Shown here: piece after piece, positions 47,804 through 59,480 of the stretch
Numbering within the stretch: position 1 is the first letter of the stretch
Layout of the letters: each line of letters opens with the position of its first letter
NCBI RefSeq assembly: GCF_019059575.1
Contig: NW_024881531.1
Coordinates: 372,001-436,000 of the forward strand
From: Amphibalanus amphitrite
Taxonomy: Eukaryota; Arthropoda; Thecostraca; Balanomorpha; Balanidae
Reading direction: 5' to 3'
Length of the DNA: 64,000 nt
The notes under the pieces: generated by a model
Seen by the model: the letters and a program-made list of their open reading frames with translations, nothing else
Database searches by the model: none
Told to the model about the DNA's origin: nothing
Program-made: the position numbers and the translations under genes

Positions 47804-50758
47804 CCCTCGCCGGCCGAGGGGGGGGGGCGGGTGCCGCCCCCCCCCCATAGGGTTTTTTCGCGATAGCTCCGAACACGCTGGCGATAGAGAGCTGAAACTT
47901 GGCATACCTGACCTTTGATCCAAGCCGCATCTTTTGACACCAACCGCATTTTTGGGTCAGGTCAGGTCACTGACCTATGACGTCATAAGTGAACCTCTGC
48001 ACGGTCTTCAGATGTCGCAACTTCGCAACGCCCTCACTGCCAGAGGAGATGTCACAGGGAAATGAAACTTGCAGGATCTAGTATCCATTATGAGTCTCAC
48101 AACTTGTATATCTCGGATTTTTCCTAAAGGTCATATGAGGTCAGGTCATTTTCGTGACCTCACCATTATAAGTCAATGGGGAAAAATGAAAACTGCTATT
48201 CTGGCGCCGGGAACGATCTCCAACTATCTCAAGCACACAGAATCGTGATTTGATGCACTCCTTGCAAGGTTAGATGCGTCACTTTTGCAATGTTGACCTT
48301 GCGTGACGTCATTTATGACGTCATCAAGGTCATATTAGTTTTTCGTCAATAACTCTTGATCAAATTGAGCTAGCGAGTCGGGAAAGCCACCAATGGACTC
48401 AGGAAGACCTGCCGAATCGAATGATATGCGACATGACCTCTTTCGACCAACTTCGTGACCTGGGGGTGCTGACCCAGCCAGCAATTTTGCTCCGGGCCCA
48501 AGCAGGCTCAAGTGCGGATTGCCCGAGATTTTTAGTCGGGCTAAAGTCGGCTAGGGCTTGGGCTAAAGTCGGCGTATGACACAAAAACGCCGACTAAAGC
48601 CCATGCTCTGCCGGAGGTATGCCCGCTCTGCGAGCTCTGGACAGCCGTAGTTTAGCCCTAGTTGAGCGACGATTGGCGTTAGCCCGATTTAAGCCCGAGC
48701 AGTGAATCCATTTATATAATGGAGATTACTCTGGGCCCGAGCGGGCTGAACTCCGGCAAGCCCACTCTGTGTGCCCTGTCTATCCCGACTTAAGCCATAG
48801 AAGTGAATGGGGTTTATACATTGCAAACTGCTGTGGCTTTGCTCGGGTTCGGCTCGAGTGACGGCTCCTGTTTTCTCAAGTCTCGACTTGACTTCATCTT
48901 GCTTTTACTTCACACTGGATCAAGTAGCAAGGAGCAGCCAATGCACTTTCAGCAGGTTGTGCGGTTTCAATGCATATTTAAAATTGTTACGGTCACTCAT
49001 ATGCTCTGTTAACCGGTCATCGAGCATTGCGAAAGGAAAGTAGTGGTTGACTTTGATTGAATGTATATTTCAAACGACTACAGACACTCAAATGAAACAC
49101 AAATACATGAAACAGTGGACTGCAAACTGCAGCAACAATATAGCATGAGTCATGAAAAAGCGCCATCAAAACTATAAAACAATCAAAGGCCCGCTAGCCT
49201 CCCTCCCCGTTCATAATACTTGGTTGAACACTCAACCGAAAGCGCAAAGTAAGGACAGCAAGTAATCGCTCATAAGACATAAAGCAATTAGCAAACAATC
49301 GTTTATAAGGAACTTTACTCTGGTGAATGGGAGCTTTGGAGGCGTCTGGCTCCTCCACACACACACACATCTGCAGTAGGTGGTCGGCCAACTTTCGGCG
49401 CAGTTTCCGTATCTCCGTAGGTATACCGTATTTCCGTAGATATACTTACTTAATTATAAGCAGGCAGTTTCCGCTAAACAACTTGGCGAGGGCGACTGCG
49501 GCGTCCACCCGGTCCTGGTTTGTATAACTATTCTATTTTTTGGAGCCATTTGCTCTAATGGTACGTACCTGAAAAAGATATTAATTGGTTTAATTTACAT
49601 TGCATGTTTGCTTGAAAAATAACTTATTGTTGCATCAATACTGTAAAAGCACTTCTCATTGATCCGTATAAAATGGTCATTCGATTTTCAACGCGGACAG
49701 AGAATGAGCGTGCTCGGTGATAAGTAGATAAATATTTGTGTTTTGTATTTCATTTTCCTGGTTCAGAAGTGCTGATATTTCACAAAGATATAAAGGCACG
49801 GAATGCGGCTTTTCTGAGCGAGGGTATAAGTCGCCAGGCTGAACAGCTATTCAGATTCATGTTTGATGGCGTGAAACTCAGTCAAAATCATGACGTTTAC
49901 ATACGATCAAGCGCACCATTCAATACACTTACCTACCGTAAAACTCCACGCCAGTCCATTTGATAAGAGCAGTGAGCACTATCCCTTCTTCGCGCTGTCA
50001 CACGCGCCCAAACATCAACCACCAAATGCCTCAACACCGGTGTGTCGTTTCGTCGCACAGCGCACAGACTGTCACAAACGCTGCACATGATTGGCGCAGA
50101 ACTGCGCATGCGCGAACAGCCGAACAAGTATGGCTAAGCTCCGGCTTTACTCCAGTTAGCCGAAGGACACAGCCAGCTTGATCAGCCCGCGCTCCGCCCA
50201 AGTTAAGCCTGTTTTGGATGCGCGGGCAGATGTCGGGCTGAGCTACTGCTATCCGCACGTGGGCATAGCTGCGGCATGCCCCAGTTCAGCCCTAGTAAAA
50301 ATGCATTGGTTTTGATCAAAGTGGGCAAACCCAAGCTAAGCCCAAGCTGCCCGACGTTTGCCACAGTTCAGCCCAAGCGAATTGCTGGCTGGGGACCTGA
50401 CCTTGACCTGAGGTCAACACCCCAAGTTGACCTGACCCGGACAAAAAGTATATCATTCGACGCGCCTGAGCGAGGCGAACACGATGCTGCCAAAATCGCG
50501 GCTCTGCGGCCGTTTTTTGCGAAGTTATTCACCAAAAACTGAACCGTACCCTGGGGCACTTGACCTGACCTCAGAGGTCACCGGTTGACCTAGGACCTTA
50601 AAATCGGGTACCAATCTCTGCGTCTCGTAACGGCGCACACGCTCGTTTTTTCCGCGACGCGCTAGCTCCACCAGGGGCGAAACGGCGAGGGGGGGGTCGT
50701 ACCCGCCCCCCCCCCCTCGGCCGGCGCGTATGTAGAAAACCAATAGGTCCGGCGAGGG
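47804..50758 (+). mobile_element. TTAA-type MITE (piggyBac-like), CCCTCGCCGG family, with nested insertion
   Basis: TTAA on both sides (47800-47803 and 50759-50762); ends CCCTCGCCGGCCG and GGTCCGGCGAGGG. The left hairpin is G-tract, CGGGTGCCG, C-tract; the right one is G-tract, TCGTACC, C-tract. AGGTCA and TGACGTCA words fill the body. An inverted-repeat element at 48473-50393 is inserted in it; without that it is about 1.0 kb, like its relatives. Confidence 0.85.
48473..50393. mobile_element. inverted-repeat element CCCAGCCAGCAATT
   Basis: The ends CCCAGCCAGCAATT and AATTGCTGGCTGGG are inverted. Near both ends the sequence repeats variants of GGGCTAAAGTCGG, GGGCCCGAGC and AGCCCAAGC in both orientations (48500-48800 and 50120-50375), so the termini are built from an iterated word. 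The middle (48830-50100) is AT-rich with no supported gene. It interrupts the TTAA-type element around it. Confidence 0.7.
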
Positions 50759-50762
50759 TTAA

Positions 50763-51916
50763 CCCGCGCGGGGCTGGGGTCTCCAGCCGAACGCGCGGGG
50801 CTGGGGGGGGTAAATTTTACCCCCTGTTATCTCCCGAACTAATGGTCCGATTTGGAAAATTCAAACGCCAATCGAAAGCTCTCATCACGAACTACTAAAC
50901 ACATGTACTTAATTTAAAGTTTGAGGTCAAGGTCAAGGTCAGGTCAAGGGTACAAATTGCAAGTTTCTACAGTATCGGCCTTGCACCGTAGTTGCCGAAG
51001 AATGGAGTCATGGACTGAGACTGATCGCCCAAAACGTGTTCTTAGGCTACCAAGACAATATTCGTTGCATACAATATCATTCAGAGGTCAAGGTCAAGGT
51101 CAGGTCAGGTCAGGTCAGGTCACCAAAAAACAAAATATAGAAAAGGGCATGTGCGACACATGTTTTATGGGTCATTTTACTCATAGAATTCAATAGGCAC
51201 ACTCAATAAGTGATATGGACCACCTCTGGATGAATTTCAGGTCGAGGTCAGGTCAAGGTCAGGTCAAGTGAGGTCAAATTTTGAAGTTGGTTGTTAAGGC
51301 CTAAAAAGGTGTCTATCTGATGCAGTTTTTCACGGCGAATCGAATGGTGCTATTTTTGTTTTCGTACGAGGTCTAGAACTTCCAAAAAAGTCATTTTTCA
51401 AAAATTTTGTGTGTCGTGACGTCATAAAATTTTGAATAACTCCCACATTTTTGAACCGATTCTTCTAAAATTTGGTATGTAGGTGCACATAGACCACTCC
51501 TCTGACATATATTCCGGTTTTTCGATAGACTCAAAATTTTGGATTTTATAATGATTTTCCAAAAAAAGTCAGTTTTTTGAAAAAAAATTAGGCCAAAATC
51601 CAAAATTTTCAAAAAACCGAGATAGCCATTTGATAGACAAAGTAAATTACGTATAACCTTTTTTGTTACGTCTTCATTCCTTTAAAAATGAAGATGTTAG
51701 CGGCGTTTGAACTTTTGCCGTTTTTGAGGCGAAAATGGCGAACATGACGTCACTAAAACGTCAATTTTTCAAAAATTTTCCGACGGATTTCGCTCAAATT
51801 TTCAGGGAACGTGTCAAATTGATGTAAGAAAAGGTACTGAAACTTTGGCGGCGCTGCGCGCCGCCAAAATTCGCGAGGGGGGGTAAAATTTACCCCCCCC
51901 CCCAGCCCCGCGCGGG
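50763..51916 (+). mobile_element. TTAA-type MITE (piggyBac-like), CCCGCGCGGGGCTGGGG family
   Basis: TTAA at 50759-50762 is shared with the preceding element; the right TTAA is at 51917-51920. The ends are CCCGCGCGGGGCTGGGG and CCCAGCCCCGCGCGGG. The left word CGCGCGGGGCTGGGG is repeated 27 bp further in. Hairpins are G-tract, TAAATTTTA or TAAAATTTA, C-tract. The body has AGGTCA runs near 50925, 51086-51120 and 51239-51265. No transposase. Confidence 0.88.
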
Positions 51917-53067
51917 TTAATAAGTTTTATTTTTGTCTCACAAGGTCGAAAATTTAAGTACAAATTGCACTCGAACAGAAAAATATTATTTGTCTTAGTT
52001 CATGGAACATGATTAGAGTTTACCTAAATACATATGTGCCCGAGTGACCTCCATGAAGTAAGCTGATGGCCGCTTGGCGGTACCTGGGCTCTAAGAGAGC
52101 TCAAGGTAGAGCCCAGCTACGAGTATCGTTCTATCATCGAGAAAAGAATATAAAACATGACACCGGCCCATACCTCCCGGGCCATGGCTCATACCTCCCG
52201 GTGTATTTTGATTGATCGAAAAAGCGCATGATTTATTTAAAGTTATCTCGAGACAAAATAGTTGATCCCAGATGCCTAATATCAGGCACACTTTACAGGC
52301 GAAAGGCAATTTCACGTGCACAAAGTGAAAAACCAGGTCTAGCCACTGCCCACTGGAAGATAATTGCCTTTTTCACAAAAGCGGCCCATACCTCCCGGGT
52401 CTCCCCTCCTACTGTTTTGTAGCCAATTCATAGTTAGGCTAAAAATGGCAATAGATGGCAGCAAATCAAGTACCGTAAACCGGGGTGAGTTGATATGGGG
52501 TGGTGAGTTGATATAAATTGCTCGAAAAATGTTAAAATGTGTGCTGCTCATCCATTTGTAAACCAATTTTTAGTTTTATTTTTCTGTGAAGTGAAGCAAC
52601 CAATAAGTGATGCATATAGCTGAGAAAGGCATGCATGTGGTGCAGTGCCTTCTTAACACATTACTTTTTTCAAAGTCCTTTTTTTCTTCTGATTTTGAAA
52701 CTAAGGAAAAGTCCCCACCCTACAGCAAAGACGGTGGATATTCATGAAACAACATGCACTGGGAAAGAAACTACCATCAATTTACTGTTGATCCCAGGTA
52801 GTTTTGGGTTTCACCTATAACAACGCTTTTTTATAATTTTAAGAAAAGTGACAGGTGGTGAGTTGATATGCCATCAGGTGGTGAGTTGATATGCATGATA
52901 AAAGCTGATACCAGGCTGGTAGGCATGCAAATTAGCATGAAATATGGGTCTGCAGGTAAGACAAAGTCAATTAGACCAACTCTTCTCCTTTTCTTTCCCC
53001 ACATCATTCCATCAACCCCAAAAGCTTTAGTTTTTTCTGAATGCTTGAGACGAGGCCTGTTAGTATC

Positions 53068-53404
53068 ACTGATGTTAGTTGTCGGACTTTCGTCCCCGTC
53101 TTGAGTTGAGATGTTAGTTTCACAACGTTTCAGCCAGTAGCTTCTCCGGCCGTAGTCAAGCCTGCCTCGATAGTGGAGTGGTTACAACCGTGGACCATCA
53201 CCGGGGAAACCCGAGTTCGATTCCCGCTGACTACAGGAGCTTTCGAACTGTTTGACGCGTACGGCGCAACGCCACCAACATCCAGGTTCTTGAGGGTCAA
53301 AGAACACCTGACGAGTGACGACGGCCGGAGAGTAACTGGCCGAAACGTTATGAAACTGAATCTCAACTCAAGACGGGGACGAAGGTCCGACAACTAACAT
53401 CAGT
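53068..53404 (+). mobile_element. foldback element with a tRNA-like core
   Basis: Imperfect inverted repeats of about 90 bp begin ACTGATGTTAGTTGTCGGAC at 53068 and close at 53404. Shared blocks include CGTCCCCGTCTTGAGTTGAG and CTCTCCGGCCG-type words. The centre (about 53163-53233) carries a good Pol III A box (TAGTGGAGTGG, 53171-53181) and B box (AGTTCGATTCC, 53214-53224) at tRNA-like spacing. A similar 26-bp sequence (AACCCCAAA...TTTTTTCTG) lies on both sides, near 53015 and 53406, and may be a target duplication. It is not a functional tRNA: the arms do not fold cleanly. Confidence 0.7.
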
Positions 53405-53722
53405 AACCCCAAAGTTTTTTTTTTTCTGTGGACATACCTAACATGCAAAAGGCACAGCACAGCTCCCTGTCAAGTCTCAAGATGGCTCCCTACAAGCTAC
53501 AAAGGAACACTATAGAACACCTATATTACATACAGATTAAAAAAAACTGTTATATTTATTCGTAGTTTCGAAAATGACAGAACTGTCATTTCTGTATGGC
53601 TAACAGCGCGGGAATTCTGATCTCGTGAAACTGATTAGTTTTCCTGCTTGGCAGTTGCCAACCGAGAATGAGAGGCAAAATGAAATGGAACAAACAATAT
53701 AAAGAAATTGACTGGTGTTTAG

Positions 53723-54592
53723 CCCTCGCCCGTATTCGTGTTTTGCCAGCGTTTAACGTATGGGGGGGGGGGGTCCGTTGGAATCCCATCGTCGTTTGGC
53801 CCCTGGTGGAGCTAGAGCTTCGCGGAAAAAATGAGCGTGTTGCCCGAGACGCGAGGAAGCCGATGATAACCAACTTGGTCATTGGTTAACCTTCCAGGCC
53901 AGGTCAATTACCCAGAAGTCGGGAAAATAGGGGGTTATTTGAAGTTCGTAAAGCGAGTTTATTATTTTTTGGCTGTTGCTGATCGCGAATGTCATGTTAG
54001 TTTTGCTCATAGATGTCTTCGTACATTTAGGCCAGGTCAGGTCAGGTCAGGTCAACCAGTAGGTGTCCTGCCGGCTATCCATAGGGAGTGTCAAGTGTCA
54101 GCTACCACTGACGGTGTCGTAACATGTTACGAAGGCACTAAAACTACTTCATAAATGATCAAATGCATGTTAAATTCGAAATCGGCCCGAAAAAAAAACT
54201 ACCCTAGAAACATGTAAAACTCCAAAAAGTGAACCGAGGTCACCAAAGGTCAATGACCTGACCTGACCTTCAGGTGACCTTGACAGTTGACACCCAAAAT
54301 ACTGCGTGGGACCAACATCATTTACATGTTTGGACGTTACAATCACAAAAAGACTGGAAATGCGCGGATAATGTGAGCCGACTACGCCAAATCGCGATTC
54401 CGGCCAAGCATGGTCTCGAGAATCAGGTCACAAGTCAAAAACCATTTGAGTCAGAGTCATGAAATCTTTAGAACATGTGTAAAATTGATAAACTCGAGAG
54501 GTACTGAAAGTTTCGTCGTGATCGGCCGCTTTTTGCGCGAGTTATGTGCGAAAAGCCGAGGTGGTCCGTTCGCCCGCCTATAAGTGCGAGGG
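53723..54592 (-). mobile_element. TTAA-type MITE (piggyBac-like), CCCTCGCCCGTAT family
   Basis: The left end CCCTCGCCCGTAT follows TTAG; the right end GTGCGAGGG is followed by TTAA (54593-54596). Internal blocks match 7943-8820 in reverse order (GCCAGGTCAGGTCAGGTCAG near 54031, AACATGTTACGAAGGCAC near 54121, AAGTGAACCGAGGTCACC near 54228). It is inserted in the larger element 52470-55339. Confidence 0.8.
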
Positions 54593-55749
54593 TTAATTTT
54601 GGCTTTTGATGCCGAATTCTGTTTTATGTCGCTTAGAATACAGTCCGAATTAGATTCGCTTCACTTCACTTCATTAATATTTTGTTGACTACCAGTCAAC
54701 AAAAGCTCAGAAGTATATGTATTCTTTCATTTCAATCCATTATTTCTGTCAGAGGCATATCAACCTTGACCCGCAACTGACAATGTGTTTTAATTACAAG
54801 AAAATACACTTGTAATTCCAAAATATATTGCCAGTTTTGATACCGTTGGCTTGAGGACACGTGACTAGCCAAGTTCAGAATGTTCTAAGTAAAACTAAGT
54901 ATCATAAAGCGAAAAAATGATGCTGCTAAAATCAAGCCATTTTGATCGCGCTGTGTTGGACATGATTGCGTTTTCATGAATGTGAGGTCTGCTGCCAAAC
55001 TACTAGCATTTTTCTAATGGTTTCTTTCAGGATGTGTTCTCTCATCCTTTTTTTAAACACTGGCATTTTATCAACTCACCTCTGAGCTTCTTTAGCCGAG
55101 AAATTTTGAAAAATCCAAAATCATATCAACTCACCCCCTGTGGGGTGGTGAGTTGATATGAACTTTGGCGTTTTAAAAAAGGGGCTTAATATATACATTT
55201 TTTATTCATTTTTGCTGATTGCCTCCCCAAGGCATGTGCCATGAAACTGGCACAAAAAGAATTCCGTAAATGAATGTGGCTTTTAACGAAATCTAGAATA
55301 ACCTCAAAATCCATATCAACTCACCCCGGTTTACGGTACAAAAAGGAAATTTGTATCAGTGTATATTCTTATTTATCATTGTTTCCACCATTCATGCTTT
55401 AATTTGGTGCTAATATTTAATCAATTAATTAGATGATACATAATTACCTATAGCATTAACAGTTTACTCTATGAATCAGCAGAAGAGGATCGGCAGCAAA
55501 TCAGGCCGAACATGCGGCACATCGTAATAAATAAACACCGTAAGACCTGACTCCTGACACCCCTCCCCCTCCGATCACCATGTCCGCGGGCTGTCAGTCA
55601 TCACTACCCTCAGCGAGTCTCCCCTGCGCGCGTGGGCAGGTGCCCAACCGTGCAGAGGGGATCCTCTGACCCACAGACCGTCTTTTTAGCCGGCGCCCAG
55701 TATCGCGTTACCGGCGGCTATTTGTCGGGAATTCACGGTCGGCAGGGGT

Positions 55750-55833
55750 CACGTGCCGCAGACGGCAGCGCCCCAGCAGAGGTCACGTGACTGTCAGTTG
55801 GGGACGGCGCGGCGCCCCTGCAGAGGTCACGTG
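55750..55833. promoter_or_regulatory. three GGTCACGTG boxes in a CpG-rich block
   Basis: CACGTG sites at 55750-55755, 55784-55789 and 55828-55833, all within GGTCACGTG. The last two belong to a loose tandem of about 44 bp (CAGAGGTCACGTGAC then GGGGACGG). This resembles USF/MITF/clock-type sites. No adjacent gene was recognised. Confidence 0.4.
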
Positions 55834-57204
55834 ACCGTCGGCTGGGGACGGAGACGTGGCGGCCGGCGCTCCCTGGGCCCGGGGGCAAAAACAGCCGAAA
55901 TGGTGGCCGTCAGTGGGGGAAGGGCAGGTTTGACATCACTGCGGCCAGCAGCTGAGGAATAGACTGTGGGGAGGGGGAGAGGAGGGTTGACAAAGTATGG
56001 CGCCGGGCAGTCTAGTGTGGCAGTGAGGAGTATGTGGGGAATAGGTCATTATGGACCCCGAATTACTGTCGCCCTCAGTCTGTAAGCTGCTCCATGGCTT
56101 CTGTGACGCTTCTTCCGAATCATGCATTGAGTGTGCGAAGTGTGAATCTTCGTCGCTTATAATGCACGCTTGTATACATGTAAGAAACGCGACACATGTT
56201 TAGCAAGACATCTATTCAAAAACATCACGATTCAACAGGGAAGCTTCATCCAGCTATCATAGCCACTCACTTTAGCGCACTGCTGCATGCAGTGCACGTG
56301 CATAGGCATCGCATGGCCATACAACGTTTCCAATCGAACTTCGACAGAGCATCATACATGTTGCTGCTGTACGCGTTTATTACATTTTGATAGCAAGCAC
56401 GCAGCGGGGCAAGGGTAACAGGCGATGCTATGTGGGCCCGCCGGGACTCCCGACATTTGTCTAAATGTACAGAACAACAAATATAAACAGCACAATATGA
56501 CACCGATACACGCAGGGTCAGAAGCTAACATTTTGACGACTTGTACTTGACCTGAAACAACATACTGAAAGAAAGGCACATATAATAATATTGACAGAGA
56601 CGGGGATGGTCTATGTCCTATGAAGTGCATGATAACCCTGTCATGTCTGTTACCATATCGAGCTTCTACTAAGCGGTTCCTGGGTTACGTGCTTAATTTT
56701 ACAAAAACGGAGAGCGACGAAAAAGCGTTTTCATATAAGGCGGTTATCATTTAATTCCCAGGGCATTTGCTCAGTCAATTTGGAACTATACACCTGTAAC
56801 ATATGAATGTCTTTATAAGTGTTCCTTATGCCCCCTTAGCCGTAAGGAGCATGTTTAAATCGTCTGACAGCACAATTCACTTTTTTAAGTATAGTCTTAA
56901 AGTTGATCAGATGTGAACCGTTTAAGTAGGTAGGTAAGGTTTTGGCCGACGTTGCTGGGAGAGGCGAATTTAGAAGTTTACTGGGAAACTAAAGCAGCGA
57001 GTATGTAGTTTACAAAACATTTGCTCACGACAAGACTCGCGATGTTCTTTCATACTTACATAGGTGTAGCGTCATGCTGCTTCAAATTCATATAACAAAA
57101 AATGAATATAGAATTACAGAACAAGAGGCTTCAGAACGGTTCAAATCAGTGTAAATAAATATTTGAAATATGTGGCGCAATATGTTTATGTATGAGTTTT
57201 TTAT

Positions 57205-57248
57205 CTCTCTCTCTCACTCTCCCCCTCTCTCTCTCCCTCTCTCTCTCC

Positions 57249-57339
<91 letters not shown>

Positions 57340-57350
57340 ACTCACTCACT
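57205..57350. repeat. (CT)n microsatellite with CACT tail
   Basis: CT dinucleotides with occasional CCC, ending in CACTCACTCACT. Frames through it are artefacts. Confidence 0.95.
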
Positions 57351-58959
57351 CTTACTATGTGCATGTATGTATGTGTGCATGCGTGTGTCTATATGTAGCC
57401 ATTGCCAGTGCGGGGCTCATGATCGGCAGTGGGGGGCGGAGGGGGGAGCGGGGGATACTAACCCTCTCCAGTCGGGGAATGATGCGGTCAGGTGACCTCT
57501 GACCTGTCAGCATTCCGTCTAGTCAGTCCTCTGACCTGACCCGACCCGGCTACGAGCAATGCTTGGTCGAGGAACTGCTGGATGAATGGTCGCTTCTCAG
57601 GGTGGGGCTCAAGAAAGGATAGACCAGGGAGGATTGGAGGTTCATCGAAAGTTATACTTATTAGACATGCATTATTAATGAAACGCCATGCATTATCAAA
57701 TCGACGACCGGACGAATATGTGGAACCGAAATGTAGTAAACATATATTTAGCGATGGGTGTGTGTAACTGTATGGACAATGGACAGTAAGTGCACAAGAG
57801 CTTTCAGCTATGTGACCCTTGGATGTAGTTGGACGTAATAGAAAGCAGGCCAGACAATTAAAGACAATTTCTGCATAAAGATAACTTTATAGAATCGATG
57901 AAGGAAACATGCACTTGAAAATGTACTGCAAAAGTTTTGATCGTGCAAATGACTATTACACTACCTAATGATGACGAAAGGCACAGTAGCGCGATAAACG
58001 ATTGCTATTGAGGGAATGTAATGCTAAGCATGCAGCTACAAAGCATATTAAATACAGCAATGTGGATTGTGGAATGGGTGCGTTAGACATCTTCTGTGCT
58101 TGAGAAAGCAGTATTTGTCATTTATGACCCATGCTAATACCCGTTATTATTCAGCTTCTTACTTTTTAGCCCTTCCATATGACAGCTTTGTCTCGCTAAC
58201 AACCTACATAGTCTATGTACGCTCAAAGCACACGAGCATGCTTGCTAAGCAATAAAAATGTTAGTTTTGAACTTACAAGATAACAAGCATGAACTATTGG
58301 GAAGAGCCGCAACGAATGTGTCGGATGATTAGGTGTCTGCATACGGCATAGGCACGTTGAAGTTATGAGATCAGGATTAGATGTTGTCAGGTCAGGTTAT
58401 AGTGGGTGAGGTAGAGTCCTTTGATCTAGTCCGAAGCGTAACGTCGAGTCAGTCCTTGTCTGCTTAGCACTGGTCCATTCTTGTAAGGTCAGGTCGATTG
58501 TTGCGTTTTTTACAGGAAAATTTATTGATGATAATCAACTAATTTATCAACTACCAGCAACGAAGCAAATGAAACTGGTTTTTACGTTTTTAACATTCAC
58601 ACCTTCATCATTTGTGATCGAGTTTATTTTAGGTAAGTGTTTCGGCGAAAAATGTGTGAGCAAAAAAGGAGAATGCTTGTATTTTCAGGGCACATTTAAG
58701 TGGAATCTATGAGTCTATGAATGCATAATTATAAGCACGTTATTTGAATTAAAAAACAAAATCAGTTTAGTCTACACATATAGTCATGTCGCCCTTCTCA
58801 AACTGGTACGGTTTAAGTCGAGGCAGGTCGAAGACAGTCAAAATAAAGATCAATAAAGATAAGTTGGGGTCAGCTCTGCCGGGTCGTTTTCGCGTCGAGT
58901 CAAATGTCAACAGATCGAAAATGCCATATCCGATTGGGTTATGGTCAGTCCACGTCAGA

Positions 58960-59100
58960 ATTCGGTCAGTCAGGATCAGGTCAGGTCAGCCAGGATCATT
59001 TCAAGTCAGTCAGGTTCAGGTCAGATCAGATCTTGTCAGTCAGGATCAAGTCCGGTCAGCCAGGATCAAGTCAGGCTAGTCAAGATCAGGTTGGAACCAG
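58960..59100 (+). repeat. short tandem AGTCAGGATCAGGTC repeats
   Basis: About six irregular units containing GTCAGCCAGGATCA or GTCAGTCAGG with GGTCAGGTC. The wording overlaps that of the AGGTCA arrays in the TTAA-type elements, but no element ends were found here. Confidence 0.6.
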
Positions 59101-59304
59101 GTATGAGTTAGATAAGGATAAGGTCAGACCAGGTCGCTTTAGGCCGGGTCAGTTCGGGTCAGCCGACTGCAGACGGGCTGCTGATCTAGGTCAGAGAGTC
59201 ACTCGGCCGTCATCTGCTCCGACTGGAGACGGGTCAGTCCCGCACCCGTCCCTCACCCCTCCCATCCGCCGACTATTGGCAGCCCGCACACCAGCTCCTG
59301 GACA

Positions 59305-59480
59305 CATACACACACGCGCGCACACACACAAACACACGAACACAAAAATGCACAGAGACACAAGTACGCACACATCGTATACACACATACACGCGCGCAC
59401 ACACACACACACCAACACACGAACACAAAAATACACAGAGACACAAGCACGCACACATACGTATACACACAGACGAACAC
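59305..59480. repeat. CA-rich repeat with ~110-bp duplication
   Basis: A stretch of about 78 bp (from ACACACACAAACACACGAAC through ACAGAGACACAAG) occurs twice, near 59322 and 59404, inside ACAC-rich sequence. Confidence 0.8.

Larger units (their letters stand above)
47368..52406. mobile_element. inverted-repeat element GGGGAGACCCGGGAGGTATG with two nested insertions
   Basis: A 24-bp perfect inverted repeat begins GGGGAGACCCGGGAGGTATG at 47368 and closes at 52383-52406. The word CCCATACCTCCCGG recurs internally near 52168 and 52190, and AGCCGGGAGGTTCGGGCC near 47729. Removing the two TTAA-type elements inside (47804-50758 and 50763-51916) leaves about 0.9 kb, a plausible MITE size. A target duplication was not identified. 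No transposase. Confidence 0.7.
52470..55339. mobile_element. inverted-repeat element GTACCGTAAACCGGGGTGAG with nested insertions
   Basis: A 29-bp perfect terminal inverted repeat (52470-52498 and 55311-55339). The word GGTGGTGAGTTGATATG recurs inside at about 52499, 52857 and 52880, and as a near-perfect hairpin at 55122-55160. Two other elements lie within it (53068-53404 and 53723-54592), so the unoccupied size is about 1.7 kb. The terminal GTAC or TA could be the target duplication. No transposase frame was found. Confidence 0.8.
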
